Below are positions 14,440 to 29,307 of a DNA stretch of 64,000 bases, in pieces. Position 1 is the stretch's first letter. Every line of letters begins with the position of its first letter. Source of the stretch: Stomorhina lunata. Its lineage: Eukaryota > Arthropoda > Insecta > Diptera > Rhiniidae. The DNA lies in NCBI GenBank assembly GCA_933228675.1, contig OW121740.1, positions 56,917,000 to 56,980,999 on the forward strand, written 5' to 3'. The position numbers and the translations under genes were made by a program. Below the pieces are notes generated by a model, which searched no databases, was not told the DNA's origin, and saw only the letters and a list, made by a program, of their open reading frames with translations.

Positions 14440-16030
14440 GTTTAGATTAAATATTAATATATATTATAAGTGGCGCAATTGAAAATGCTTTTATAACTAC
14501 TATTTTAAAAATGATTAACAAATTGAAGTTTTTCTTAAATTGTATTTTGCTAATTAATTTTAAAAAATTTTAGTTTTTGTTTTGGATTTTTGTTCCTTTA
14601 AAAAAATTTTCTACAATTTTTTTAAATTTTCTGTCTCTAAAATTTGAAATTTTTTTTAAAAAATTAAAAACTTGTTCAACAAACTTAAAGAAACCCCAAA
14701 TAAATATTCTCCAGAAATTGAGGTAAATTCAGTCAAATCTAAAAATATTAATGTTGTTACTAATGGATGAAAACTATACGTGGCGCAATTGAAAATGCTT
14801 AGATAGTTACAATTTCAAAAATGTTTAAAAACTTTAATGTTTAACAAAATTGTATTTTGTTAAATAATTTTATAAAATTTTAGTTTTTTGTCGAAGATTT
14901 TTATCTCTTTTAAAAAAATGTTTAAGACTTTTAAAAATTTTGTTTAAAAAAAATTGAATATTTTTAACAAAAATTTAAAATTTATACAACAAATATTAAC
15001 AAAATTCAATAAAAAAAATATCATAAATTAATTTAACTTAAGCCAAACTTAAAATATCAATATTATTAATATCGGCTGAAATTTATGCGTGGCGCAATTG
15101 AAAATGCTAAGATAATCACAATTTCACAATTGTCCTAAAAAATTAAAGATTAATAAATTTGTATTTCTTTTAATAATTTTATAAAATTTCAGTTTTCCTC
15201 CTAGAGTTTTTATCTCTTTAGCAAAAATTTTTAGAATTTTTAAAAATTTATGTGCAAAAAAATATTTTAAATTTTAAAGAAAAATTCAAAATTTATTCAA
15301 CGAATTTAAAGAAAACTTAATACAAACTTTTTATAAATTAAAGTAAATTAAAGCAAACCTATTAATATTAACGTTATTAACAAAGGATGAATATTATAAG
15401 TGGCGCAATTGAAAATGCTTAGATTATCAGAATCTTTAAAATGGTTAATAAAATTAAAATTTTATAAATTTGTATTTCTTTTCGCAATTTTATAAAATTA
15501 CAGTTTTCCTTTTAGAATTTATATCTCTTTAGAAAAAATTTTTAGAATTTATAAAAAATAGCTACACAAAAATTTGAAAAACTCTTAACAAAAATTTAAA
15601 ATTTATTCAACGAATTTAAAAAAAATTTAAAATTAAAGCATTTTAAAGCAACCCCATAAAAATTAATGTTGTTGATAAAGGAATTATACGTGACGCAATT
15701 GAAAATTTTAAGAAAATTATAATATCAAAAATATTAAAACAAATTAATTTTTGATAAATTTGGTTTTCTTTAAATAATTTTATAAAATTTTAGTTTGTTG
15801 TCTTAAATTTTTAACTCTTTAGAGAAAATTTTTAGAATTTTAGAATTTTTTTTTTTTCAGAGAAATTGAAAAATTTTAAAAAATTTAAGCAAAAATTTTA
15901 ATTTTGTAAAAGAGTTTTTATAAAAAGTTTGTACAAATTAAAGTTACTTAGGGCGCAACTAAAAATATCACTGATTTTAACAATGGATAAACATTTTACG
16001 TGGGACAATTAAAAATTTTAAGTTACAGAA
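14440..16030 (+). repeat. ~310-bp repeat, block 1 (six units)
   Basis: Six diverged units are marked by the core GTGGCGCAATTGAAAATG or a variant starting at 14470, 14780, 15089, 15400, 15690 and 16000, a spacing of 290-311 bp. The rest of each unit is AT-rich and has drifted far more than the core. The last two cores are degenerate. Same family as the two blocks in the stripe intron. Confidence 0.9.
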
Positions 16031-16756
16031 TTTTTAATAATTTAGAAACACATTAACAGCCTAATTTATAAACAAACTATAATAGGTTTTAAAGCTACTA
16101 TAAGTTAAAATGGGAAAAATTGAATTTATAAAAGGAAAAATATTTTATTAAACTGTTATAACCTATCATAAAATTTGAAATTTTTATTGTGGCCTCAACC
16201 CAACTATAAGCATACAATAAAAAGTTTGGTTGCTTAAAAATTTGATAATTGCGACTTTTTTTTATTTTTAACACATTTGATAGCAAACAAAATGATTTTT
16301 TATATAAATTTTAATACATTAATTGAAAAAGGAATAAGATTTTTATATTATTTAATACTATTTATCTGCGATTAAAGAAAAAAGACTTTATAAATGCATT
16401 TTTTATTGATCCTTACAACAAATCGATAATTCATTTCTCCTTATTCAAAAATATGTTGATTCTACCTAAAGTAACGCCTTACCATATATACATTCATATG
16501 TATACTTTCACAGTATATCTTATATTAAATCAGTAGATTGCTTAGCGGCACGATTTTCCAAAATCTTGAAAAAAGTAACCAGATTGGAGTAAATTTTCTT
16601 CAAAATGTTTTTTAATTAAAAAATAATTTTTAATAAGAAAAATTAAAAAAGTGAAAATGACCTGGTCCGATTTGAACACTGGCATCAATAAAAATACATT
16701 TTTTAATGTAATTAAAGAACTAAATTAAAAAAAAAAAATTCTTGCTTAATTCTTCA

Positions 16757-16815
16757 CTGAGATTTGAACTCACGACTTACGACTGCTAGGCGGAGACACT
16801 ACCCACTGAGCTACT
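16757..16815 (-). repeat. tRNA-like sequence, probable SINE head
   Basis: Read on the minus strand it has an A-box-like TAGCTCAGTGGG (16802-16813) and a B-box-like GAGTTCAAATCTC (16759-16771) with a T-arm-like stem, at tRNA spacing. The anticodon stem does not pair well and no full acceptor stem is seen, so a functional tRNA is unlikely. A tRNA-derived SINE or decayed tRNA pseudogene fits better. Confidence 0.5.
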
Positions 16816-17349
16816 TCATATACCGAAATTTTTTCAAATTGTAATTTACTTATATAATTTTTATTTGAACAGCACAAAATGACAATTTGAAACGTGGTAT
16901 TACCAACATAAAAGCACAAAAGCTATAAAAGTGTGTAATTGTTATAATATGTTCATGACATGTTTATAAAATCAAATTTTTATTAATGGCTTATTAAACA
17001 ATAAGTGTATGATAAATATTGTAAGCTTATAAGCCAAAATATAAAATTTTTATAAATTGGACCGTAAAAGTTTTACATATTTGCAGTTTATATAATGATT
17101 TAGAAAAAACTTTGTTTTTCAATAAAAATATTTAAATATTAAATGTTGTCTACTGATACTTAATTATGACTTTTTTTATCAAAAAATTATTTTTTTCAAA
17201 TTTTAAAAAATATCTGATCAAAATTTAAAAGATCTATTTAATTTAGATCTTTTAAATTTTTGTAAGATATTTTTTTAAATTTAATTATTTTGAGAGAATT
17301 ATTTTGTTATTTTTATTAATTTATATCTTGTTTATTTTTCTCTTAATAG

Positions 17350-18072
17350 GTGGCGTAGCCCCTGGAACCCCATCTGCGGCCATGATCATGGAAGGGCTTG
17401 AAACCCTAGTGGCGCCATCGCATCACACATTCCTCTTAACCGAATCAGCTGCTGCGGCGCATTTCAATGTTTTAAGTTTTGACCCATGCCTCTTTAAGAC
17501 AACCGCCCAGACGAGTCCCTCAACAGCGGTGTCTTCGGGCGCAACATATCTCACCACACCCTCCTCCTTTGGCGGAGGTCATTTGGGTACTCAGACCCTC
17601 TTACATTATAATCTCTCCACGACATCACCATCCGCAGCCGAATCATCATCCACAGTCTCAAACGTCTCGAATTCAGCTTTGTCACGTCATCATCCCTATA
17701 ATAATACACGTTTGGGTTCCATTTCCATAACAGCCGAATCACAACAGCAGCAGCATCATCATCATCAGCAACAGCAACAGAATTCTCCTCTGCACAATAG
17801 TCCATCCATCGCCAGTGCAGCTGTTAGTATTAATACCGGTGCCACCACAACAACAAGTGGTCGCAGTTCGGCTTCTCATTTAAGTCTCTTGAATACCACC
17901 CAACATAGTCCAGTGGGTGGGGCTAGTGTATCGTCGGTAGGCGATAGTATAGATATTAAACATTCACATATTGAGGCTCAACAGGGAGACTTAAATACAC
18001 CCGTTACCACTTCCAGTGATATACCCTCATTCTTTGGTCCATCGACCGTTGTGGAACCACCACCGATAACAG
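17350..18072 (+). CDS. sr: Stripe (Egr-family transcription factor), first coding exon in window
   Basis: This exon encodes the N-terminal, non-DNA-binding part of stripe. A pyrimidine-rich tract ending TAATAG precedes 17350, and the frame is open back across it, so an upstream exon may add residues (the codon is split N|GT). The first internal ATGs are at 17382 and 17388 (MIMEGLETLV). Starting at 17382 gives 230 complete codons plus one base. The region is rich in Ser, Thr, Ala and His, with a short Gln/His run near 17740-17780, and reads as a disordered activation domain. The donor is ACAG|GTGAGT at 18072/18073, and the phase fits the acceptor at 26391/26392 exactly, giving Pro-Ile-Thr-Gly-Ser-Ile across the join. 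Base composition is clearly less AT-rich than its flanks. Drosophila has stripe isoforms differing at the N terminus; which one this represents is inferred. Confidence 0.88.
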
Positions 18073-19399
18073 GTGAGTTATTTTTTGAATTAAAACAAAT
18101 TAAATTTAGCATGACTGTTTATATTTTGTTTAAAATTTTCTCTAAATATTTTAAATTATCTCGAAATTATGCTGATAATGTTCTTTAGTTTTCACTTTCA
18201 AAGAATTCCAATTTAATTTAATGACTTTAACATTTTTACGATTTTATTAAATTTTAAAATTTTTAATTTTAATCCACAAACATGCAAACTTAAATATACA
18301 ATTAATTAATCATTTATTAAACATTTCCGTTCAGTGTCAATGTTTCTTATTTAAACAAAAAAGAAATACAACTTTTGAACTACTACGAGTATTAGTAAAT
18401 ATTAAGAATTTTACTATTTGTTTGTTTCCTACTTTATCAACATCTTAATTCTAGTAAATGATTTCTTCTGTTTATATTAATTTATTAGTACGAGGATTGC
18501 TTTTTATGTTTCTAGATCAATATAATTTTGCATAAATGTGGAGAAATATCTGATAAGATTAGCTCAATGTCACGATTGAACTGATACTGCAGTATCATTT
18601 CAAGCACAGAATCAATATTTTTCAGCATAACCATCAATCTTGAACATTTCCAAAATTCGTTCTTGGGCGAAAAAATGCCATTTAATTCAATAAAACATCA
18701 TTGAAATTGCCCAGTCTTGAAACATTAAAGGCAACCTTTGTAATAGCATAAGAAATTAAAAGAATGAAAAAAAAGCAATTTTAAACAAAAACAATACAAC
18801 AAATCTTTGATAATTAAATAATATTTAGTCCGAGTTATTCTACTCGTATTACATTGAATATCTCACTCACTTCTAAGTTGAATTCTGTTGATGGTTGGAT
18901 TGATGTCCAGTAATTTTCTAATTGAATTAATGAAACGAAACTATAAATGAGTCCGTCTGAATGGCAGGGAATTATGCAGTAGTAGGGGAATTAAAAATGA
19001 TATCAACCCCATTATAATTCAGATAATTAAATGCAATCAACTTTTTTTGTCTGAAGAAAAAATATCATTAAAGATTTTGTATAACAAAAAATCATAATTC
19101 GTTTTAGGAAATTAGAAAAAAAGTAATAATGCATTTAATTATCTAAATAAACAATTAAATTTTTAAATTAAGACAAATTCAAAAATACTTTTTAGATAAA
19201 CAAAATTGATTAGCATTTTAAAATGTTGAAATAATGTAAAGCATACCTTAAAGAGCTCTAACAAATTGAAACATACTTAAAGGGTTTTGAAAGGGTTTTT
19301 AATAAAAAATGCATTAAAAACTTAAAAAGTTGTAATAAAACTTAAGAAAGCTTAAGTAGCTCTAACACAGTCTTAAAATATAGGTTTAAATAAAATCAG

Positions 19400-22000
19400 T
19401 TAAAGATGTTAAATGGCGCAAGGCAAATACTTTGAACATAAATATCGCCAAGAGCCTTCAAGATTTTATGCTACTATTAAATTTGTATTTTGAAAAATAT
19501 ACATATATCTAAAGTTTTAAATTTCAAATCTTTTTTTTTCATAAAAATAAATTTTCGTAACTCTTCAAAATTTTGTTGATGGAAATTTGAAAAATTTTTA
19601 TTAAAAATTTAGCAATTTGTTAAGCAAATTACAACAATGCATCAATTCATTAGCAGCAAAATTAAACTAGATTGAAATAATTTAAAAAATTTAAAATTTT
19701 TAAAGTTTTGCTAAATATTATACGTGGCGCAATTGAAAATGTTTAAACAATAATTTTTCTGCTAACGTTAGTATCTTTAAAAATTTCACAAATTTGTATT
19801 TACCAAAAGAATTTTATAAATTTTTGAATTTTATTCTCAAATTTTTACTTCAAAAACTAAAATTTTTATAACTTTTTAAAATTTTTTGTATGAAAATTTG
19901 CTAAATTTTAAAAATAAATCTATATTTTGTTGCAGAAATTTAGGCAAAAGTTGAAGTCTTAACTAGCCAAATTAAATTTTATTAAAAGTAATCCAAAAAT
20001 AAAAGTTTTAGAAAAATTGGTTAAAAATTATACGTGGCGCAATTGAAAATGTTTAAACAAAAATTTTTATGCAAATGTTGATTGTTTCAATAATTTCACA
20101 AATTTGTATTTACCAATATAATTTTATAAATTTTTGAATTTCAATTTAATAGTTTTACTCCAAAAATTAAAATTTTTATAATTTTTTAAAATTTTTTTAA
20201 TAAAAATTTGCAAAATTTAAAATAAAAAATCTATATTTTGTTAAAGAATCTTAAGCAAAACTTGAAGTCTTAGCCAGCAAAATTAAATTTCGTTAAAAGT
20301 AATCTAAAAATGTAAAATTTTGAAAATTTAGTTAAATATTATACGTGGCGCAATTGAAAATGTTTAAGCAATAATTTTTATAAAAATGTTATTTTTTTCA
20401 ATAATTTCACAAATTTTTTTTGATTTTATAAATTTTTGAATTTTAGTTTCAAGTTTTTGCTCCAAAAACTAAAATTTTCATAATTTGAATTTTTTTAAAA
20501 TTTCAAAAAAATAAATACATATATATTTTTTTAAAAGAAATTTAAGCAAAACTTGAAGTCGTAACAAGCAAAATTAAACTATATTGAAAGAATTAAAAAA
20601 ATGTAAAATTTTTAAAGTTTTGTTAAATATTATACGTGGTGCAATTGAAAATGTTTAAACAATAGTTTTTCGGCAAATGTTGATTATTTCAATAATTTCA
20701 CAAATTTGTATTAAGCTGAATAATTTTATAATATTTTGGATTTTAATACTAAATTATTACCCTAAAAAATTAAATTTTTAGAATTCTTAATAATTTCTTG
20801 CATAAACATTTAAAAAATTTCAAATAAAAATGTCTATTTATGCTAAAGAAACTAAAAAAACTTGAAGTCTTAAGCAACAAAATTAAATTACATTAAAGAT
20901 AATCTTAAAATATAAATTCTTGAAAGTTTTGTTAAAAATTATTCGTGGCGCAATTGAAAATGTCTAAACAATAATTTTTCTACAAGGTTTTGATTTTCTA
21001 TTAACATCACAAATTTGTATTTAACAAAGTAATTTTATAAAATTTTGAATTTTACTTCCATGTTTTTACTTTAAGATATAAAATTTTAAGAATTTTCTTT
21101 TTAGAAATTTGAAATATTTGAAAATTTGAAACATTTCAAATAAAATTTTTATATATTTTGTTTAAGAAATTTAGACAAAACTTAAAATCGTTTACATCAA
21201 ATTTAAGCCATACCTAAAGAAATCTTTAGAAATATAAATTTTAAAGATAGATTAAATATTATACGTGGCGCAATTGAAAATGTCTAAAAAGATATTTTTT
21301 TAAGAAAAATTTATTTTTTCTATAATTTTGCAAATTTGTATTTATTTACTGAATTTTATAAAATTTTGGATTTCTGTTCAAATAATTTTTTCCGAAAAGC
21401 TAAATTTCTAGTACTATTAGAAATTTTGAATATGAAAATTTGAAAAATTTTGTAAAAATTTTTAACATTTTCTTAAAGAATTTATAGCAAAACTTTAACT
21501 AATATGCAGCAAAGATAAACTTATTTAAAAGAAACCTAGTTACGCGAAAATTATAAAAATTTCTTAGAAATTATAAGTGGCGCAATTGAAAATGTTTTAG
21601 AAGCTAAATTTCCCATTAAAGGTCCATTATTTTAAGGTTTTATAAATTTGTATTTTGCAAAACAATTTTATAAAATTTTGGATTTGAATTAGAAAATTTT
21701 GTCTTACAAAATTTATTTATAAGAATTATTTGAAATTTTTGCTTAACAAATTTGTAAAATTTTTAATAAAAAGTTGCAAAATCTTTATTAACATTGATTA
21801 TGAAAATAAAAGTTTTAAATTAAAGTAATATAAAGAAAAATAAAATATAAAGGGGCTTAAAAAAATCTAACAAAAATTATACGTGGTGCTATTGAAAATG
21901 ATTAAAATTTAAACATTTCTAAAAATAATTAACAACAAATTTTTTTTAAATGTGTGGAATTTTTTCTTAGTTTATAAGTAATTTTTTCGCGTTAAAAAAA
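19400..22000 (+). repeat. ~310-bp repeat, block 2 (eight units)
   Basis: Cores start at 19724, 20034, 20345, 20636, 20945, 21265, 21577 and 21883, spaced 291-320 bp. Most read (T)ACGTGGCGCAATTGAAAATG with at most one or two changes. A second conserved box, CACAAATTTGTATTTA, follows about 60-70 bp later. A degenerate core (AATGGCGCAAGG) near 19412 may be a ninth unit. Confidence 0.93.
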
Positions 22001-23599
22001 ATTGTGCACTTTTAAGACTTAAGTAAAGTTTTTAAAAGTTTTAAATTTTTTGAAAAATATTTATATTTCATTGTTCCTTTTTAGACTGCGTTTTGGACAT
22101 AAATCATGAAATAATTGCTCAAGTACTTGCTACAAATTATGTTTTATGACCATGTTTATTATTTATATGAGACAATTATCTTAAGTTATAAACTTTACAA
22201 TACAACAAATTCAGTGGCTAAGATGATTTAAATAAACCATAAATGACAAAGACTTAAGAATTTGGCAAAAAGGAAAAACCATAAATCCTCAAGAATCCTC
22301 CTCCTAATAAAAATGCATTTCAAATTATGCTCAAATGACTTTATGGCAAAATGCCGAATTTGTTGAGCTAATTTGGGCTGTTTCTGCTTAAACTTTAAGA
22401 AGTTGTGACATTTCATTAGAAATATTGTAAATTTTATTAAATTTATTACAATAAATTTTTAGATGTTATGCATGTTTTAGTTTTCCTTACGATTATTACG
22501 CATGAGTTAAAATTATTTAATTGTCTTTTAGATTTTGGCCATTGGAGGGTATTTATGGTGATTTTGTTGGAATGATTGTCTTGACTAATAAATGGTTTTT
22601 TGTTGCCAAAATCTACGATTAAAAGCTGATTTATCAATGTCAAATATAAAATGAAACAATAACAACAAATATGAGTTTTTTATATTTAAATAATGAATAT
22701 AAAAATAAAATAAGACATTGTCAATGTTTATTTGCTTTTTATTTATTCGCTTAATATTTTGACTATGTCTCATAAATTTATTTAAATACAAACAAAATGA
22801 AAAAAAAACATAATGTTTTATTTTTTGAAATATAATAAAATCTTGCAAAAGAAAATACAAGAAATTATGTTATATTTAATTAAAATTTTCTTTATATTAA
22901 AAGTTTAATTTGTTTGTGATTTTTGCTTATAGAATTTTGTTTAACATTTGTGTGGGTGTTTTAAAAACATTTTCATTTTTGGTTTTGTATTTTTAAAAAT
23001 TTTATGTCGAGACATTGTTTTGAATTTTTTATTAATTTCATTAAAATTAAAAACAATAAAAAATTATTTAAGAAAAGAGTCTCATGTAATAAAAATTGTA
23101 ACCACCCTAAAGTATGCTATGATTTTAGGCAAGATCAGAATTAATTCAAAAAATAAGACACCAAAGATTTTTATAATTTTTAACAAGGAAATTTAAGACT
23201 TTGACAATTTTGTATTTTCGTTTTAAGTTTTACAAAATTTAGGTTTTTAAAAAAAGTTTGTTTTTGTTTCGGTTTAGTCAATTATCTTCGCTTTTCATTT
23301 TACTAAACATAATTCGTAGTTATTGTGTTTTAAAAAAAGGTTATAACAAGATTTGTAAATCTTTTGAAGTAAGAAGTGGTAGTATCGCAATAACAATCAG
23401 TTTAAAAAAGTAAAAACGGCAAATATTTGCCATCCCTGGTCTAACTTTAAAATAAATACAAATTTACCTTATTATGCATAAACGAAAACTAAACGTATGA
23501 CAAATTTAGAAATAAAATTTTCCATACAATTATTACCACAATATACCATTGATAACTTTATAACTTATTTATGAATTTAATTTTTTATAATTTTAACTT

Positions 23600-24900
23600 T
23601 TTGTTAAAAATTACACGTGGCGTGAAAATGTTTAAATAAATATTTTTCAACAAAATTTTCTTTATTCAATAATTTCATAAATTTGTATTTATTTTTATTT
23701 AAACACAAACAAAATGAAATTCAAAATTTTATGATTTACAGTTTCATATTTTTAGAATTTATAAAAAATTCTTGTATGAAAATTAAAAAAAAAATTAAAA
23801 TTAAAATTTTTTTATTTTTTTTTAAAGAAATTTAAGCAAAACTTTAAATCATAAACATCAAATTTAAGCTAAATTTAAAGAAATGTAAAGATATAAACAT
23901 TTTAAAGATGTGTTAAATATTGAACGTGGCGCAATTGAAAATTTCTAAAAAGATATTTTTTTAAGAAAAATTTATTTTTTCCATAGTTTTACAAATTTGT
24001 ATTTATTTATTTAATTTTATAAAATTTTGAATTTTGGTTTCATGTTTTCACTCTAAAAAATAAAATTTTTAGAATTTATAAAAATTTCTTGTATTAAAAC
24101 TTCAAAAATTACAAATAAAAATTTTATTTTTTATTGAAGAAATTTAAGCAAAACCTTAAATCATAAATTAAAATTTAAATTTAAGCTAAATTTAAAGAAA
24201 TCTAAAGTAATAAACATTTTAATGATGTGTTAAATATTGAACGTGGCGCAATTGAAAATCTCTCAAAAGATATTTGTTTAAGAAAAATTTATTTTTTGCA
24301 TAATTTTAGAAATTTGTATTTATTTATTTAATTTTATAAAATTTTGAATTTTAGTTTCATGTTTCTTCTCTAAAAAATAAAAAAATTCTTGTATGAAAAC
24401 TTCAAAAATTTCAAATAAAAATTTTATTTTTTATTGAAGAAATTTAAGCAAAACTTTAAATCATAAACAATATATTTAAGCTAAGTTTAAAGAAATCTAA
24501 AGATATAAACATTTTAAAGATGTTTAAACACGGCTTTTACCGTTTAAAGATATTAAACGTGGATCAATTGAAAATTTCTAAAAAGATATTTTTTAAGAAA
24601 ACTTAATTTTCTCCATAATTTTGCAAATTTGTATTGATTTATTTAACATTATTAAATTTTAGATTTTAGTTTAAACATTTTTTTCCAAAAAAATAAATTT
24701 CTATAACTTTTAAAAATTTTGAATATGAAAATTTGAAAAATTTTGAAAAAATATTTAGCATTTTCTTTGAGAATTTGTAGAAAAAAAAAGTTCAACGAAT
24801 GTATATTTATGAAATAGAAGGTCATAGTTTTCATAAAAAAATATATATACTCTACGTGGCGCTATTGAGAATGTTTAAAAAATTTAGTTGTTTTTTATTT
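23600..24900 (+). repeat. ~310-bp repeat, block 3 (five units)
   Basis: Cores start at 23617, 23936, 24243, 24559 and 24856, spaced 297-319 bp. The first lacks CAATT and the fourth reads GTGGATCAATTG. The units between share long AT-rich stretches with block 2, so all three blocks derive from one array. Confidence 0.9.
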
Positions 24901-26342
24901 TGTATTTCACTTTTGATTTTTATAAATACTTGGTTTTCAGTTTTAGTCATTTATGGTAAATAATCACTTTTTACTTTTTAAAAATCACAATTTTATTCAA
25001 TATTTTCTTAGGAAAGCCCTAAGATAAGTTTAATTTGTTTACATATAAAAATTTTCTTTACTTATACAAATGTTTTCAAATAAAAGTTTTATTTTTTGAA
25101 ATTAATAATTTCATTATAAAAAGTTTTTTTATAAGAAAAAACCGCCAATGCTCCCCAGACCGCTTTGATTAGTTCTAGCCATTACTTAATAATATAGTGA
25201 CGCAAAAAATCCAAAAAATTGTGTGATAAATATAAAAAAATTATAGCAATTCCAAAGGCACTTACACAACCTCTTTACACTACTCTACAACAATGAAGTG
25301 CAGAGCTTGAGTAAATATGTCAATAAACTTGTAAAACTATATAAATAAAGTCATCATTAATATTGGACAGCAGATCTCTAGGTATTGAGAAAACAAACCC
25401 AGATCAGACCAACAATCATTCGAGTAAGACGGACACGGACATGATGATGCCACAAAAAACCAAAACTCAAAATCAAAGGAACAAGAAAGAGATTGATGTC
25501 ACCTCACATTAAGATCACAGCTTTGAGACAATAAAACGATATGTTACACTTTATAAAGAAGAAGAATTGGAATGCATCATTAACTCTGCAGCGCCACAAA
25601 AAAAAACTCAATTTTTTTTGTTGCTATAAACAATTGGTTCGCTAATGCAATGTCAGTTTGATGTTTTACATTGTATTGTTTTGGTCTCAACCCAGTTAGT
25701 TTGCAGTCTCAAACTGCTTCTGGTTCAGACATTTGGTGGGGGAAATAGGGAAGTTTTATAGGAGTATCTGTTATTTTTCAGTTCTTTTTTTTCGCTTTAA
25801 ATGTTGATTGCTGTAAAGTTTAGCTTTTGGTTTTTTTTTGCGCTTCTGACTTGTTTTATTCTTGAGAATGTAATTGATCGAAGTGCAGACTGGAAGCTGC
25901 ATAAACCGACCTCCCGTGTTGAGATTTCTTAAGAATTCTATATAAAACCCAAGTAAAACCATTGAACAGCAACATGTGCAACATCTCGGGTGTTTTTTGT
26001 TTGAATCCAAGATTTTGTTTGGTGATGCAGTCATTTGCTGATCCACCACTTTGTTTTCATTCTTTGGATTTTTTTTATAAATGCCTCACGTTTTTTTGTC
26101 TTTTGGTTTTTTTAAAAGATTTTTTTGTCAATAAAACCGACATAAACTGTCACTTTGGTGGCATAAAAACTTCGCGGAATTTATGGTCATTCAATGCAGA
26201 ACACTTGATGTATTACTGCCACATACATACATATGAACACTAAAGAAAGAAAATTGCTTAGAAAAAAAATTTAAATTTTTGTAAATTATTCTGTTTTATC
26301 TTTAATTTTTCTTTTTGCATATAAATATAATTTCATTTTTGA

Positions 26343-28451
<2,109 letters not shown>

Positions 28452-28937
28452 GTCGAGAAGAAATCATCATTGCCGGAATCCTATAGAATAAAAAGACTAC
28501 CCCCTTTGCTGCAGCCAGATGTGAATACCGTCTGGCATTCTCCACTCTCGCCCACTACTCCTCTGGATACTATGCCTACGGCCGAGTTATCGCTTAAACG
28601 AGATAATCGCAAGCAATTCGTTTTTGAACCCGATTTTCTACTCAATTCCCACGAAGAAGAGTCGGAAAACAAACAAGAAAAGTCTTTCAACACTACCCCA
28701 GAAACTGAAGGATCTCCTTTAAAATTGGAATTGGATTCAGAACAAGATTCCCAAAATGATGATGAAACTCTGCCGGAGGAAGATTGTGAATTTTTCGTTA
28801 GCGAATTAATGGATGCGAGAGAGTCTCGCCGCCAAACCTATACCATTAAGAATAATCAAATCACCCTAGTAAGTGGTGGACATGGTGATGATAATGATAC
28901 AAATCATGATATGGTCATATTGTTCCTAACAGAGTAA
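28452..28937 (+). CDS. sr: Possible C-terminal extension of stripe (readthrough or alternative splicing)
   Basis: In exactly the same frame as the zinc-finger exon, 161 sense codons follow the TAG (28449-28451) before TAA at 28935-28937. The sequence starts VEKKSSLPES. It has a Pro-rich stretch (LSPTTPLDTMP), then an acidic Asp/Glu-rich body with SPLKLELDSEQ and LPEEDCEFF. It looks like protein rather than UTR: Ser, Glu and Asp codons are varied, composition matches the exon, and the DNA turns very AT-rich right after the TAA. Two routes could attach it. One is decoding of TAG (context TTG-TAG-G). The other is removal of a possible 81-nt phase-0 intron, 28371-28451, with donor CAG|GTGCAT and acceptor TTTGTAG|G. 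It has no ATG near its beginning, so an independent gene is unlikely. A recent nonsense change or an assembly error is also possible. Confidence 0.6.
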   Translation, partial: VEKKSSLPESYRIKRLPPLLQPDVNTVWHSPLSPTTPLDTMPTAELSLKRDNRKQFVFEPDFLLNSHEEESENKQEKSFNTTPETEGSPLKLELDSEQDSQNDDETLPEEDCEFFVSELMDARESRRQTYTIKNNQITLVSGGHGDDNDTNHDMVILFLTE

Positions 28938-29060
28938 ATTACTTAAGTTTTGTCAAAAAAGAAAGAGGTTAGGGTCATAACTAAAGAGTGAAGTGAGTGA
29001 GTGAAGAAGAAGCTACAAAAACAAATCAGTTAATGTTAAAAAAAGACAATAAAACAAAAT
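28938..29060 (+). other. Stripe 3' UTR start, candidate poly(A) signal
   Basis: Sequence after the second stop loses coding character. An AATAAA hexamer lies at 29048-29053. Other A-rich hexamers follow downstream, so the true cleavage site cannot be chosen from sequence alone. Confidence 0.35.
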
Positions 29061-29307
29061 TTTAAAATAGTAGAATTTTATGAAAATATTTAACATAAAA
29101 ATTTAACACAAATTTAGTAAAATCGTATATAGTGAAAAATTATTGAGAAGTTTTTAAACACTTTTTTTTTTGAAAAATTAAGAGAATTTTTTAGGTTTAA
29201 AATCAAAACTATTAAGTTTGTTAGTCATATTTTTACTTAAATCAAAGTAATGATACAAATTTTAAAGTTTTTTAAAACTTTAGCTTTCTTATTCTTATGT
29301 AAATGTG

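Larger units (their letters stand above)
1..17349. other. Non-coding DNA upstream of stripe coding sequence
   Basis: No open frame here looks coding; the short frames are AT-rich and low in complexity. The stretch is probably upstream sequence or a 5' intron of stripe, because the first coding exon begins with a splice acceptor. It holds a foldback at 1378, a MITE at 2966, a 126-bp duplication at 3291, three blocks of a 31-bp satellite, an 11-bp satellite, a 258-bp duplication at 10494, a MITE remnant near 12462, the first ~310-bp repeat block and a tRNA-like sequence at 16757, each listed separately. No promoter or 5' exon can be identified by eye. Confidence 0.7.

Noticed and set aside
16757..16815. 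Functional tRNA gene
   Set aside because: Anticodon and acceptor stems do not pair adequately; kept only as a tRNA-like repeat.
17479..17805. Alternative-frame and antisense frames in the first stripe exon
   Set aside because: Shadows of the Ser/His-rich coding sequence; no independent start context or homology.
22228..23196. Several 60-90 codon frames inside the stripe intron
   Set aside because: AT-driven, Lys/Asn/Ile/Phe-rich, no recognisable domains, on mixed strands and overlapping.
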